Positions 34,501 through 50,618 are shown, counted from the first letter of the stretch. The stretch is 64,000 nt of DNA from Serpula lacrymans var. lacrymans S7.9 (GCF_000218685.1 NW_006763293.1:1671968-1735967), one strand, 5' to 3'. Numbers and translations: made by a program. The notes: generated from the letters alone by a model not told the origin.

Positions 34501-35257
34501 GGGAGACTGTATCTCTAATATGTGAGAGAGCAAGGACGTTGAAGGTAGCCGCGATATTTCTGATACAAGAGATAAGTAACCGTTAACCCTCGGCAGGACT
34601 TGGCACGATACTTACTCTTTGCGTCTTCATAGATAGAGATTTCCTCTAATACATATTCTAAATTACCACCGCCAGGGATGGGTAAACCCTTGGTGAGCCC
34701 GAGTTCCTCTACGATTGAATGAACTACGTCTGCGACTGTTGACGATCTCGCGAAAAAGACCTTCCAAGTGAAGCCATCGTGTACTTCAGGCACGCGAAGA
34801 AATACCAAGTTCAAGCTAAGCAAGGGATGAAGGGAGACTAAACGCAAGGACGGGAGGTGGAGATGAGACGTTAGAGGAAAAGAGGAGAAATGCCGATCGG
34901 ACGCGTCAGGAGTTACATTGTCTGGCGTGTTAAGTACTTGTGTTATTGGCGTCGATGGCAGGACGATACCTGCAGTAGAGGGTGTTAGAATAATTTCAAG
35001 AAGGCATAGGAATAGAATAGCTGACCATCTCCCAGAGCTTCAAGCTCGTCTTCCTCCCATTGTCGACCGATAGGCTCTTTCCGAACTCTCTGAATAGCCC
35101 AAGCGCCCTCCTGAATATCATTAAGTATTTCCACCTTAACCTCCTTAGTGCTCAACAAGATTTCGATGACGTCCTGTGCAGTCGCATCTGAAGAAATTGC
35201 AGGGTATTGAAGAGAGCCTTGTGGAATAAGTACTGGTACAATGAGTGATCCATCCAT
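28519..35257 (-). CDS. Diaphanous-type formin (FH1-FH2)
   Basis: Actin-nucleating formin (SepA/Bni1/For3 family) for septation and polarised growth, acting under Rho GTPases. The start is ATG 35257 (MDGSLIVPVLIPQG). The N-terminus has two Ras-association/ubiquitin-like blocks (35257-34985 and 34847-34620), a Ser-rich linker, a GTPase-binding/FH3 armadillo region (33985-32450), coiled coils (32054-31340), a poly-proline FH1 (31260-30940) and an FH2 domain beginning KPFFWNKIDNREL (about 30410). The C-terminal exon has a DAD-like element (DLDEAIRTLKEGRTRRARPA) and ends at TAA 28519-28521. Many introns. The FH1 end is unreliable: a 100-N gap (30538-30637) and an alien-looking segment (30638-30939) sit inside it, with an apparent TGA at 30940-30942 that is probably an assembly effect. 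Confidence 0.88.
30538..30637. other. Assembly gap (100 N)
   Basis: Exactly 100 unknown bases, the usual placeholder for a gap of unknown size. It falls in the GC-rich poly-proline FH1 coding repeat of the formin. Confidence 0.99.
30638..30939. other. Suspect segment beside the gap
   Basis: About 300 AT-rich bases between the gap and the end of the FH1 frame. No frame continues the formin. One minus frame (30701-30889) reads somewhat like a leucine-rich-repeat tail (NGNGIPSNFS ... GLQYLQIEGF), which would be odd in a fungal formin. The joint lies in GGAGGTG/GGGGG low-complexity sequence, so a chimeric contig end or contaminant read is more likely than a real intron. Confidence 0.45.
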
Positions 35258-35794
35258 GATTGTGAATCGAGGATTGACTATCAATGTGAGCTTGAAGTCA
35301 AGCTAGTCAAGCATTGATATTTGAACGTGAATAACGTTAGCGCCAGCTTGTTGGTGACCGTAGGGAATGCTGCCTGATCCAGAATATTCAAGAATGGCTG
35401 TAGGGACTGTCGAATCTAACGACTGCAACCAAGGCCAACGTTTGGCTACTAATAGTAGACAACAAATAGCTTGCTAAGGCAGCCCTAGCACTCAGTTGCA
35501 CTGAGACTGAGACCCTTCCGCGCAGTGGTGCATGCCGTAAGCACGTAAGCGCCTATGGTTCCCCGAAAACTTCCAGAACTTCCATTCTTGAAGAAAATAA
35601 AAGCAATGTTACAAAGATACAAGACAGAAAGCTTTTACAGTGTACAACTTGAACTAGGCAAACAAAGCATAAGACTCAATAAAACCCCCGGGTGAAGGAC
35701 ATAGGTACTTTTTAGTCTAGCTTGAATTTTGATAAGACAGCGAATATCTTCGAGGAACAAAACCAAACAAAAAAGTACATCCATACGAAGGAGA
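35258..35794. other. Intergenic between MCM6 3' end and formin 5' end
   Basis: No gene seen. It carries the formin promoter/5' leader and the 3' untranslated region of MCM6, both on the minus strand. Confidence 0.6.
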
Positions 35795-39037
<3,243 letters not shown>

Positions 39038-39095
39038 GTCACTGTAGATATAAAAGATAAGGACGAAATGAAGATGAAAGCAATGCGAAACTTGG

Positions 39096-39183
39096 ACGCG
39101 ACTGAACACCAATTTTCGACACGAGAAAGCCCACCCTGAAGCGTGACAGTGTGATGGAGCATCCACGTGATTTAGGCGCGTGG
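39096..39183. promoter_or_regulatory. Possible MCB/E2F-like elements in shared promoter
   Basis: The 302-bp gap between MCM6 (minus) and the tyrosine phosphatase (plus) contains ACGCG at 39096-39100 and GGCGCGT at 39177-39183. These match the core of MBF/E2F-type cell-cycle elements expected at MCM genes. Short words, so weak evidence. Confidence 0.3.
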
Positions 39184-39339
39184 TCAATATTGCACTACGT
39201 AAGGGCAAAGGGGCGTAAGGTTGCCGTCTTTTCATGAAGCCGCTATTAGTACGGTGAGCCGAGTTATACAGTGAGCAAACATGCTTTAAATTTGCGTATT
39301 TTACAAATTGCTTATATCCTCATTTCTCGTCTAGTTGCT

Positions 39340-40540
39340 ATGGAACTACAACCACTTGACCCAGACTATGTCCACGAAGTCCTGTCCAAGCCGCCCTTTG
39401 TCCAAATAGCTGGAGTGCACAACGTTCGCGATCTAGGATCTTACCCTACTTCGACTCCAAATGCTATAACAAAACCCGGATTCGCATTTCGTTCTGCTGA
39501 ACTATCCAGTATCTCCGATGAGGGTGTGTATGATTCGTGGTCGAGATCTAGCACTATACACTCATTGATTTTTTGCGCTTTTACTTCAAGGGAGACATCA
39601 TATACGGGATCTGGGCATCGTCAAAATATTTGACTTGCGGTCAGATACTGAAATGGTGAAATACAACTCTCCAATACCTACCATAGATGGGGTTGAAATT
39701 TTGCGGACGCCTGTTTTCAAAACAGAGGACTACAGTCCAGAAATGATGGCCAAGTGAGTGCGTGCTCTCACCTCTCAGCGGAAATTCGTACTCAACCTAC
39801 CTAAAAAAAAATATCCACAGACGCTTCCAGCTATATGCTACTGGAACTGTCGAGGTACGGTGTTCACTTTTTGTCGTATCTCAATGTCATTGTGTTGTAG
39901 CTCATCGAACCGCAGGCCTTTATGATTTTGTATTCGCAAATACTCGACAATGGGGAATTCGCCTTCGGCACAATCCTTCGCCATGTCAGGGACAAACCAA
40001 CAGAACCATTCTTATTCCACTGTACTGGCAAGTCAATTTCTCCTCTGGTATTGATTTCACGTTAATTCTGCTTTTTCTTCTCCTAGCGGGGAAAGATCGC
40101 ACAGGTATTATCGCCGCCATTTTGCTGAAGGTAATTTTGCAGACAACGCCCAGATACTATCCGCTAATTCCCGTTCAGCTAGCAGGTGTAGATAATGACA
40201 CCATATCGCATGATTATGCTCTCACTCGGGTGGGCCGAGAACCGGCACGTGAAATGGTTTTGGAACGTTTATCGAAGGAGCCTCTTTTTGCGTCCAATAA
40301 CGAGGCCGCATTAAACATGCTTACTTCTCGGTGCGTGAACCATCATTATAAGTATCACATGGAACAGTGCTCATTATTATGATGCACCAAAGTTTCGAAA
40401 CTATGGAGGCCTTCTTGACATTACTCGACAAGAAATACGGTGGAGTGGATGAATATGCAAAACGCTATTTAGGACTAACGCAGGAGGACCTTGCAACTAT
40501 TCGCAAAAATCTTGTCGTGTCTTCGAAATCCCGAATGTAA
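39340..40540 (+). CDS. Tyrosine-protein phosphatase (Y_phosphatase3 family)
   Basis: A small dual-specificity-like phosphatase with the CX5R loop HCTAGKDRTG. Reading from ATG 39340 (MELQPLDPDYVHEVL), the family N-terminal block IAGVHNVRDLGSYP is followed by FAFRSAELS, IFDLRSDTEM, FGTILRHVRDKPTEPFLFHC/TAGKDRTG, and LAGVDNDTISHDYALTRVG. It closes with KYGGVDEYAKRYLGLT and TAA at 40538-40540. Six introns. The intron inside the active-site codon run has donor G/GCAAGT, not GT (GC-AG class). The intron before FETMEAF ends in AAAG. Substrate unknown; related proteins act on phosphotyrosine or phosphoinositides. Confidence 0.85.
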
Positions 40541-40694
40541 TATAGACAGCTTTGTGGAGTCCAGCCACACATATCATATGTCATTAAAAACGTAATATAT
40601 CATCCCATCGTCCTCCATCCATATTAAACATCGTTCTGGCAAAACCCCAAAAGGGAGCACTCCCATAATCATCAAAGGTCCCCAACAGACACTA

Positions 40695-43600
40695 TCATGT
40701 CTTTCTGCTGATGCTTATGGTCCGTTTCTGTTTCTGCGCCTGCTGCATGGTCGCATTAGTAGGACTCACAACAGCAGGACCAGGAGGTGCCCGAGCCATG
40801 AGCGTCGACGCTAATAGGCCATTCTGCCTTGCTCTTGGGTTCAACGGGGATAAGACAGTACGCTGAGCCGGTATGGGCGGTATGTCACCTGTCATCTTAC
40901 GTCGTATTGGTGGACGCGATGATGGTCCAGGTGTGCGAGTGGCTGACGAGAAGTCCGAGGTTTTATCGCTCGAGGAGACACTCGAAAATGGCGCAACATC
41001 CGCGCTAAGTGTTTGTCTTCGTGCTTTCTCGTGTTTCCCTTGAACGGAACGAAAATGCATCAATAGCTCTTGCCACTTTATCTCATCCCGACCGATTTTT
41101 GATCGGGATGCAATTGTATTGATAGGTCTTATCAAACCCATTAGAATATTATCTGCACTAGCGTCATGGTGTAGACTTACGGTTTTGGCGCGATGTGAAG
41201 GAAACCCGCGGAGTTGACAGCATTTAGGCGATTACGAAGAGACACGAAGGCAGAGCTTTGTGGCAGCAGCATTAAAAGCCCATACAGGCATTTGAAGAGG
41301 TAAGGGTATCTGTCAGGCTCTAACAATTGCAAACGAAGGTCTACCCAAAAAAAATTGAGAACTGGCATGTAATTATTGGTGGGAACTCACATGTAAAAAC
41401 TGGTGATTCAATCAACTGAACCAGCTTATCCACTTGCACTAACATTGGAACAGTTATTTCCAGGTCGGCGCTGGTTTAGAAGTAAATTCCATGTGTGAGG
41501 AACTATTGAGAAGACATACAAGATGGATAGTAGATTTGAAGCATGTTCATAAGCTTGTGCAAGTAAACAGAGCGAGAACACAGCAACGGCATTATGACAC
41601 CAAGATCTGTACAACGTTGTGAAAAGAGCTTGGCCATCTTGCTAATTATGGTGATAGTGTCAGCACATGATAATTTCATCAGATAAATGATAAATGAAGT
41701 AAAGGCTAACCCGAGTTTCAAGACTTTTAAGTCGTTTGCGAAATTCTGCAAGTTCAGGAGACGTGATTAAAATCATGTTGAGTTTTTGAACGATATCGCT
41801 CGCAAACTCCAGGTCCTAAAAAAGAGGGGGGGACATATATGAGAAGAACCAAAAAGGAAAAGTAAGGCGAAAGGACCTCTTCTTTCTCCAAAATCTCGGC
41901 AAATGTGCGATAAATTTTCTCTGTATTCAGATTTAGACACAACTGTCGGATGATAAGACTTCCGCGAGCCTCTAAAAGCTTTCTGTCTGTGCTGAATAAC
42001 TCCAACAGATTCATCATGAAGACTTTGAAATAGCTCTCCTCTGAACTTGACGATATTTGGGCTAGCAGTTGCAAGTCATGCTTGATGACCTGAAAACGAA
42101 AATGAGCACCCGTTGAAGGATAATAATAGGGATATCAAATACTTCTTCTGACGAATCCGATAAGGTCTTGAGTAAAGCGGGGAAAGTACCATCATCCATG
42201 GCGAGGATCTACGCCATGCTCAGAATTACAAAGCTGCATACAGATGCCTGAAGGCGTACCTTCTTTGGGGCTTTCTGGTGCAACATAATAAGCCATTTCA
42301 ATGCGGCCACCCGTGTCTGTTCGTGCTCGCTCAAAAATTGTATCGTCAGCTCATTGACAGTAGCCTGGTAATCGAATAGGTCAGCTTCCTCTGGAGCGGG
42401 CACTTGCGAAGTATTGCTAGGTCCAGGTATATTTGTAAATGATATTGGGGAATGAGGGCGGCTAGGGGCAGTAGGCAGTTCCGAGACCATAGACTGTGTA
42501 GTGGTATTATTCCGTGATCTATGTGTTACTGGGGCCGTCGTCTTGTCTGAAGCTTGCGATGGTGAGGGTGTATCTGAAATGGACTCGGGAGAAGAAAGAT
42601 CTCTCATAGGTGCCACAGGAGTCTTCTCCACATTTACTTGACGTGAAGGAGCTAGAGAGGGTGTTGATGGGGTCGGCGAGCTCGTATAAGCACGAGACGG
42701 AGTCACAGATAGTTTGTCCGTGGACTGCTGACGAAGTGGTCCTTCTGAAGGGGAAGGCAAGTTCTCTATTACATTAGTAAGGAGCTTGTTCGTTCGCAGT
42801 GCAGCAGACTGTATCATTGGAACATGGTGAGCCAGGTTTGGGAGGATGGCTGGAACCAGACGAGGCGTGAATGGGATCATCACTTCGTGTGCAAAGTTCA
42901 GAAACTCAGCCAGCCATCTCAAAGCAGTTGACTGTTGAATCTCGTCATCTTTGAAAAGGCAAACATTGTCAGATTGGCCTATCAGTAAGAGGTCTGGACC
43001 AACGTTGATTATCAAGCTGTTGAATTAAGATTTCAATAATGGCTGCATAATCGACCTTCACCCCTTGGCCTGGAATCCAAGCTAGCTTGAAATATCAAAA
43101 AGAGTCAACATAAGCAGTCAACATCCTTACCGCCAGTTTCTCGATAATCGTTTTCGGACCTAATATCGTCTTTGAGGCTAAATCCTCCATCGATATCAGG
43201 TGATAGCTCGCCTTCCGGGATAAAGACGGCACGTTCGGAGTGCGACATAGTTATATCGGGTAGTTGCCCCTTTGAACTATCGGGTCGTCTCTGTTCTGAA
43301 GCCTCGTGTACCTGCTCCTCTTGCCGTTTTCGAACTATACTCACGTCACGAATTTCCCGAAGAAAATCAGCCAGAAGGTTTTCGGTAGCCACTCTTACGT
43401 CTTCGGTGGGGTCCGACAAATATTTTCTGCGGAACGGCAAGGATAAAATAATAGACAGAAAGGCGAAAAGGTTAAATGCTCACAGAAGACCATCAAAGAA
43501 TTCTGGCAAATAGGATATCAGTTCTAGCTCTGGTACAGAGTCAAGAACAGTGATCCACGAGACCAGATAGCTCCTTGTGAATGGGCTCACGACGTAGATT

Positions 43601-44422
43601 CTGTCCTGAAGGAGGGGAATGAAGTGTGCTAATGAGAAAGCCTTCTTCACAGCATAGCCCCCTTCCCCCACATACCGCCCATCGGGGTATGGCACTAAGA
43701 TACTTTGTTCCTGGCTATCAGTTTGGTCGCGAATTCTCTCGGTCTCTGGATACTGTGGAATATAGACGGATGCTGTTTCGGCAACGATATCTTTGAGAAG
43801 ACGGTCAAGAAGCTCTGCTCCGTTTTTAACGGATAGTTCAGAGTCTGCGGCAAGCTGGGCAAGACCAATGCGTCAAGGCAATGTACCGCATGGAATAACG
43901 ATAATCCTCCATACCTTGCTTAATGCATCAAATATGGGGTTAAAATAAACCAAGACTTCGCCTTTGGAGACCTTTGCAATATTATACAGACATTCGGCTG
44001 AAAAGTAGCGAATCCTGTTCTCTGGATCGGTAAAGCAAACGAGTAGAGAGTCGATGAATTTCTCCATGTATGGTGATATATCGACCCCCAGAGCGATTGA
44101 TGTTCCAGCGAGACCGATGAGCCCACCGTTTCTTATATGCAAGGGATTTGAGGCATTGCTAAACATATCCACTAGCTGGTCAATAATCTGGTTAATGCGA
44201 CGCTGATCTCCTTGTTGGTGACATTCGCGTATCTGCCTATGCAAACGCGTCGGTATGATCCAAACGTGATATAAATCTCTATGGATTTACTTCTCGAGGT
44301 CAAGGGCAGCAGCCTTCCTCTTCTCGTAAATCTTGTCCACCAACTGCTTGGAAATACCGGAGTCTACGGAGAGTATCGTTGTCAATGTAAAGCTGCATGG
44401 ATGGTGGATGATACCCACCCAT
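40695..44422 (-). CDS. VAC14: PIKfyve/Fab1 complex scaffold VAC14
   Basis: HEAT-repeat scaffold that holds Fab1 kinase and Fig4 phosphatase on the vacuole and controls PI(3,5)P2. The N-terminal VAC14 block is typical: [20 protein letters not shown], then [52 protein letters not shown] and PEFFDGLL. The C-terminal Vac14_Fig4-binding block includes [20 protein letters not shown]. Ser/Pro-rich linkers lie at 42480-42760 and 40700-41000. The first coding exon appears to be only ATGG (44422-44419), spliced over 44418-44364 to ACTCCGG, giving MDSGISKQL. Stop is TGA 40695-40697. Many short introns. Divergent from the RBR ligase gene. Confidence 0.9.
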
Positions 44423-44763
44423 TGTGTACTTTGTTCAGCGAATACGCCAGTTACATGTATAGATAAAGAAAAAGGATCCAAAGGGAATGGCCCCAAGCCT
44501 CGAGGAATCGTACAACGAGTGCGTCAAACCAATGCTAGAATAGGAACTTACCCAAACAAGGACCGTGGGACACTTGACACGGCATTCTCCGGGAGACGTC
44601 GGGCCGATCGAGGTTTCGCCCACATCCTCCGACAGTTCCTCCGACTCCGAGCCACTCCTTCCGATTCCGTACTCGAAATTTAGAGCTCTTACACACGAAC
44701 AGTCACGGCTCTGTACTTTACTCACTCCACTATCTCATTTTATCTGGTAAACAATCTGCATCG

Positions 44764-46467
44764 ATGTCTACATTCGCAGATATACAATATGACCAGGTGG
44801 ATCTTGAGCAATGCCATGCCATGCAATTAGAAGAATGGGAGGTCCTGGAGGTGGGTCAGTATCCGGTTGACAGAAACATGCAGATCAGCTGACAATGCTA
44901 TGTGTATTCCCAGTCCATATATCCAGACTGTTGTATCTCTAGCGATTTCTCGACCAGATACATTAAATTGGAGATCCCCGTAGACCTCGGAGACTCGAGG
45001 AGTGTTGCGGTCACAAATAACAAGAATTTATCTGCTTTATTTCCCACAGAGCTCGCCCAGGAGATATCAAACAGCATCGAGCTTTATGACCAGCTATCAT
45101 CTTTACCACCCGTCTTGCTGCATATCAGCTTACCGGCCGCTTATCCTGTCTATGCACCGCCTGAAATCATTTCACTGCAAGTGACGCATTCCTGGATACT
45201 TCAAGTCAACGAACTGCAGGCAAAGCTTCTAGAGATGTGGCAATCAGGAGAGGGTATCCTCTATAATTGGGTAGAATGGATACGCAGCGCAGAATTTCTA
45301 CCGAGTATGAATGTCACAGAGGATGATTTTAGCACACTCCAGTAAGTCGTAGACATCGTGGCATCTATTCCCCTCTCACTTATTTGGACAGCATTCCACA
45401 CCCTGCGCCTCAATTACTCCTCCCACTCCTCAAAGCTCACGATACAGCCTCTAAATCAGTGCAGTTCTCACAGAATGCATACACGTGTTCTGTTTGCTTG
45501 TCATCTTATAAAGGTGCTCGGTGTCTTCAGCTCTCCTGTTCTCATATCTTTTGTCGCGGCTGTCTGGAGGATTTCTGGGGATTGTGTATTACCGAAGGGG
45601 ACATTGGTCGAGTGGGGTGCCCAGATCCCGCTTGTGTGAAGAATAACAGAGAAGCGGACGAGGAAGAAGTAATGAGGGTAGTGTCAGAAAGTGATTTAAA
45701 GCGATGGAAGTGGTTGCGGCAGAAACGTGCCCTTGAACAAGGTTTGCTTAGATTCAGTATCCAATGAATCAGCTGTTCACGTCATCAATAGATCCTACCA
45801 TGATTCATTGCCCAATGCAATTTTGCCAGACACCCGTCCCAAAACCAAAGGCTACCGGCGATGAAGATTCTGGGTGGGCCCGCCTACGAACATGCCAGGC
45901 CTGTGACTATTCTTTTTGTGCGTTCTGCAGGCGCACTTGGTGAGTCTACCCAATACCCCCATCCTGAACTGTTATTCAAAGTAACCTTAGGCATGGACCA
46001 CTGTCCGAATGTCCAATTTCCTTTACGGAGGTATTCATCATCAAGTATATGGCCCTACCTGAAAATTCTCAGGGCCGCCAAGATATTGAGCGCCGTTATG
46101 GTGCATCTAACGTACGCAAATTAATTGCGAAATACGAGGAGGAGCAATCGAACAAGAAATGGCTTGAAAGCTCCACGATGGGATGTCCAGGATGTCATGT
46201 ACACGTAGAAAAGTCTCTTGGGTGCAATCATGTTCGTCCAATGTCTATCATGTCTATTTCTCTTCTTTTCCACTGACAATTCTGCACCCAAAGATGACGT
46301 GTGCCAAGTGCAAGCAGCACTTTTGTTATCGCTGCGGAGATAAACTCCTCGCGAGTAATCCTTACCTTCACTTCTCGACACCAGGGCAACCTTGTTTCTC
46401 AAAGCTATTTGATTTTACGAGTGTCGATGACGAGTGGCAACCAGTGGAAGGATTTGATGCGCTGTGA
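44764..46467 (+). CDS. RBR E3 ubiquitin ligase, RNF14/ITT1 type
   Basis: RING-between-RING ligase that passes ubiquitin through a catalytic Cys. After ATG 44764 an N-terminal RWD domain (LPPVLLHISLPAAYPVYAPP) is interrupted by an early intron. RING1 follows (CSVCLSSYKGARCLQLSCSH, then CRGCLEDFWG), then IBR (HCPMQFCQTPVPK ... CQACDYSFCAFCRRTWHG) and RING2 (GCPGCHVHVEKSLGCNHMTC, catalytic Cys being the last one), ending PYLHFSTPGQPC. RWD plus RBR is the RNF14/yeast ITT1 arrangement (translation-termination and stalled-ribosome quality control in other organisms). Several introns, one with weak donor GTTCGT within RING2. Convergent with the GH3 gene, 130 bp between stops. Confidence 0.87.
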
Positions 46468-46597
46468 GATAGCAACTGTTCGTTGTTATAATTCATTTTT
46501 CAAGCTGAGGAAACATATTTATGCATCAATACACAAGAGGCCCAGAGGGCAACCACACACTATACATGTACTTTACAAACTACAATCATCCTCATGT

Positions 46598-49500
46598 TTA
46601 CAAACCCTTCCAGGTAAACGACTTTGTCAGCTCTACTTGAGCAGACAGCCGTACATCGTCTGAGGAAGCAGCAACAAATACATCAAACTTCCCAGCCTCC
46701 GCAACCCAGCTCATCTGGCGTTCGTCGTAGAAGCTAAGAGCGTCCCTGTTAAGGTTTACTTGAACTTTTTTGGCCTCTCCCGCTTTTAGGGTGACTTTAG
46801 TGAATCCCTTGAGTTCTTTAACGGGACGAGGCAAAGAGCATTGTGGATCCGATATGTAGACTTGAGCGGCCTCGCGACCAGTAACACTGCCCGTGTTCTT
46901 AACCGTGAAAGACACACTGAAGTGTCCATCCTCAGACACAGCACTGGTCTCGACGCCGGAGTACTCGAAGGTTGTGTAGGAAAGGCCGTAACCAAAAGCG
47001 AATAATGGAGCAAGGTCCCGAATTTCATAGCTCCGGTAACCTACAAAGATGCCCTAAGAAGAGCGTTAGGAGATAACAGTATCGACCATTCAGAAGATTT
47101 ACCTCATTGTAGAGTATCTTACCATACTCTTGACCATGAGGTCCGTATGAGGGATAGGAAGGCGTATCCGCAAGCCGTTTCCTATATAGGCCTCAATAAA
47201 TCGATATCATGTGAATGATGAATACAAACGGGAAAGTGAGGGCAAGTTTGCCCGAAGGGTTGACTTTTCCAAATAGGACATCCGCCAAACCGTTACCGAG
47301 CTCATTACCGCCATAGAACGCCTGTAATGGAACGTTGTCAATAGTGTTTCAAGCAATTTCACAGTAATTGCCTTACCTGAACTAAAGTCGGGGCTTCGTT
47401 AACCCATGGCATCGAAACAGGAGTACCTGATTGATTGACAACCACTGTTTTCGGGTTAACACGTAGAACCTCAGAAACAAGACGATTCATAAGTCCAGGG
47501 AGTCTTAGAGGAAATTTAGTAAGATTCATGATAATGCAGTTAATCTTACTCGAGGTCTGGACGGTCGTAACCTTCACTTTCCCATCTACAGAAAAGTCAA
47601 TATCATACACTTTGCTCAAATTTGTTCACTTACTCATGATTTAAACCAACCACAACGATCGCAACTATAATGGTGCTCTAGCAATTAGCTGGCCTGTCAC
47701 CAATCAAACAAACGGTCGACAGTACGAACCATCCGAGTCCTTGGCTACTTGGACCGCTTTTTTAAGAGCCTCTTCTGACTCAGTCTTGCAGAATGCTCCA
47801 AGTCGTAGTCCGCCATGGCAAGGAAGTGGGCATCCCCTCGCAACAAACTCTTCGTTGCTCAACCTGATCTCCAGATTATGTTCTTCGCCGGCTTTCAAGC
47901 CTTTTACAACAGCTTTTAGATCGACAGTCCCCATGGCAAAGAAATTTTCGCCTTGCTCTGGGCTGGTGCTTAAATCAATAACAAGTTTACCGTCCAAGAA
48001 AAGATTGCCATTGCCGGCGATGTTGAGACCAAATTCCCAATCACCATCTTCATCCGGTACGAAAATTGTAGAGTACTTCACATGGACGGTAAGCTCAGTC
48101 ACAAACGCCAACACAAAGATATACTTACACGAATCCAGCAAACTTCTTTCACTTTCGACGTGTCGACACCATCAGCTAAGAAAATGTTCGTGTTTGCTGT
48201 CGGCGTGCTCCAGGCACAAGGCGTCAGCTGTTCGCTGAAGCTCGGGGTCGTGTTGAGGAAAGTGGAGTTGGGGGATTCATTCCAAAATTCTAACAATGCG
48301 GGTTTACCCCCATGGCTCGATTTGATAAACGGGCTAGCCTCCGGTAAGTACTTGTGAGAAGTAGCTCCGATAGTATAGCTTATTTCGGCACCAAGCTCTT
48401 TGGCCGCGGCAGTGATTCCCTCCAGGGGAGATACTGTATAGGTAGACAACAAACGAGCAGAACCGCCACCAGAAGTGAAAGCTTGTTTAGCATTGGGACC
48501 AATGACTGCAATGCGCTTCAGGCCGGATTGAGAGGACAGAGGGAGAATTTTCTTCTCGTTTTTCAAAAGTACAATTGCGTCTGATGCAGCGGTCCTCAGC
48601 AGCTGACGAAGCTCAGGGGTGTCCACGCCTTCTTCTGGGCCATTAAATGGAACACCAGAGGCCTGAGCCCGCTGAATCAGCTCTAATATCTGAATAGAAA
48701 GTGAGGGTGCAGTAAAGAGAACTTGTAATATAAATGTACCTTTCGAACTCGGTTGTCCACGTCAGAGAGGAACAACTTTTCACCTGCGAGAGCTCTCTCC
48801 ACTGCTTTACCTCGCATGACTGTAGGACCTCTATAGAGGCCTCTTTCAAAATAGAGGACAGAATGTTTTGCATCGATCGGACTCACGGCATTTCCAAGTC
48901 AAGCCCAGCACTTATACTTTCGGAAGTGCTGTAAACACCAATCCAGTCACTCATGGTCATTCCTTTATATCCCCACTCCTGTAGACGTGTCTCGTTAGCG
49001 CTTCGTGTTATGTAAATGTGCAGCTAAGACCACAAGCCTCGCGAAGTATATCGTGAATCAACTTCTTATCCTCGGAGACATGAATGCCATTGACACGGTT
49101 ATAGCTGCCAGAACACGAGAACATCAGAATCACGTATGCCTTATAAGAATTTCTGCCACTTACGCTGTCATCAAGGCCCAAGGATCCGAGTCTCTGAGAG
49201 CAATCTGGAATGGTTTCAAGTATATCTCTCGGAGAGCACGCTCGCTCATGTCGCCTTATGACAAAATCATAATGTGACTCTGTTGCTAATTGATAAAAAC
49301 ATACTACTAATAGAAAACCTAAATGCCCAAAATATGGTTAACCCTTGGGAACAGATCGAGTCAACAAAGAACTACCTCTGAAATTCCTGATCATTGGCAA
49401 CATAGTGCTTTATCGTGGCTGCGACACCCTTTGACTGTACTCCATTTATGTATGCTGCCGCGATGTTGCCATTGACAACAGGGTCCTCTGAGAAAGACTC

Positions 49501-50100
49501 AAACCCACGGCCACCAAGGGGTGAACGCTGAGTATTCACAGTAGGTGCAAGTAAAATATGACAGCCTTAGCGACATGAAGTTGTCAGCTTACAGAATGAT
49601 ACTAAAACGAAAACTTTGTTATACTTTTGGCACGAGCTTCGTCTCCCAAAGCTTTCCCCACCTGAAGCGCAAGGTCTACATCGAATGAAGAACCAAGTCC
49701 AGTAGAGGATGGGAAGCAACTAGCTGGAACGCCGTTGAAAACTACGAAGGTTCTACTTTTAGTTACTGCGGGAGAGGGCATTCAGATGACAGTAGATGGA
49801 AGATACTCACAGCGAAGACCACGAACACCGTTAGGTCCTATGGATAGATAATCGCTACTTCAGCTAAGTACATCATGCACAAACCAACAAAACAGACCAT
49901 CGCTCATCCTCATCGGAGGGACATCTGCTTCAGGAACAGCGTGAGTGTGCCACCAGCCCTACAAATACAGACAGTTCAGTATATAATGTGGGATACAGCA
50001 AAATACTCAGGGGCTGACATACATTACCAGCCAGGAGTTTGATTTTGCCGTTCAAAGACAGCTTTGCAAGGGTTTCTTCGACATCGAGGATATGGGCCAT
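46598..50100 (-). CDS. GH3 beta-glucosidase with PA14 insert
   Basis: Intracellular-type beta-glucosidase (EC 3.2.1.21 class) releasing glucose from cellobiose and other beta-glucosides. It starts [20 protein letters not shown] at ATG 50100, with no signal peptide. Visible blocks are MRMSDGPNGVRG (near 49900), [13 protein letters not shown] (near 49400) and the catalytic nucleophile in MSDWIGVYS with GLDLEMP (about 48950-48890). The second GH3 domain ([25 protein letters not shown]) is followed by a PA14 sugar-binding insert ([30 protein letters not shown]). The fibronectin-III-like C-terminus is [20 protein letters not shown] ... FTWKGL. Many introns of about 50-60 nt. Confidence 0.92.
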
Positions 50101-50618
50101 GGTAGAGGTGCTTCACTATCAACGAAAGATGAGGGTACAAGCGAAGCCCCACCCCCAGAAAACCAAGGCCTTATATAAAGTGCCATCTATACAACCGGCG
50201 CCGGTTCTTCTTCGGACTATTCCCCGTGGCCCAGTGACAATAAATCAGGGTTCGATACCAAAAACGCCAACGAATTTACGAGCTTTGTACCAAAAACAAG
50301 AAGTAGAAGAGTTGTAGAAGAGTTGTAGAAAACCATGATTAGACATGCCACAACTAAGAAAACGGGAATTTTGCAGACCAGACATGGTAGGTGTACGCAG
50401 AAAACCACTAAAAAGGCAATCATGTACGCAATAGCACCTCCACGTGACCTTCAGATCTGATCGGGTCAATTACCTCTAGTAAGGCGCCTTTTTATTTCCT
50501 CCATCCAAAGTGCTCCTGCTTAATCCATCCTGCAGCGCTACTTCGACGCATTCGCTTTTACGAAAATTAAGCCAGTATTTACAAGGTCTACGTTTGGAGC
50601 TATAGCCTGTACCCCGAT

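Noticed and set aside
50227..50259. A-box-like TGGCCCAGTG followed by B-box GGTTCGATACC
   Set aside because: The two boxes are only 22 bp apart, too close for a tRNA, and no anticodon arm fits between them. At most a SINE or tRNA relic in the GH3 promoter.
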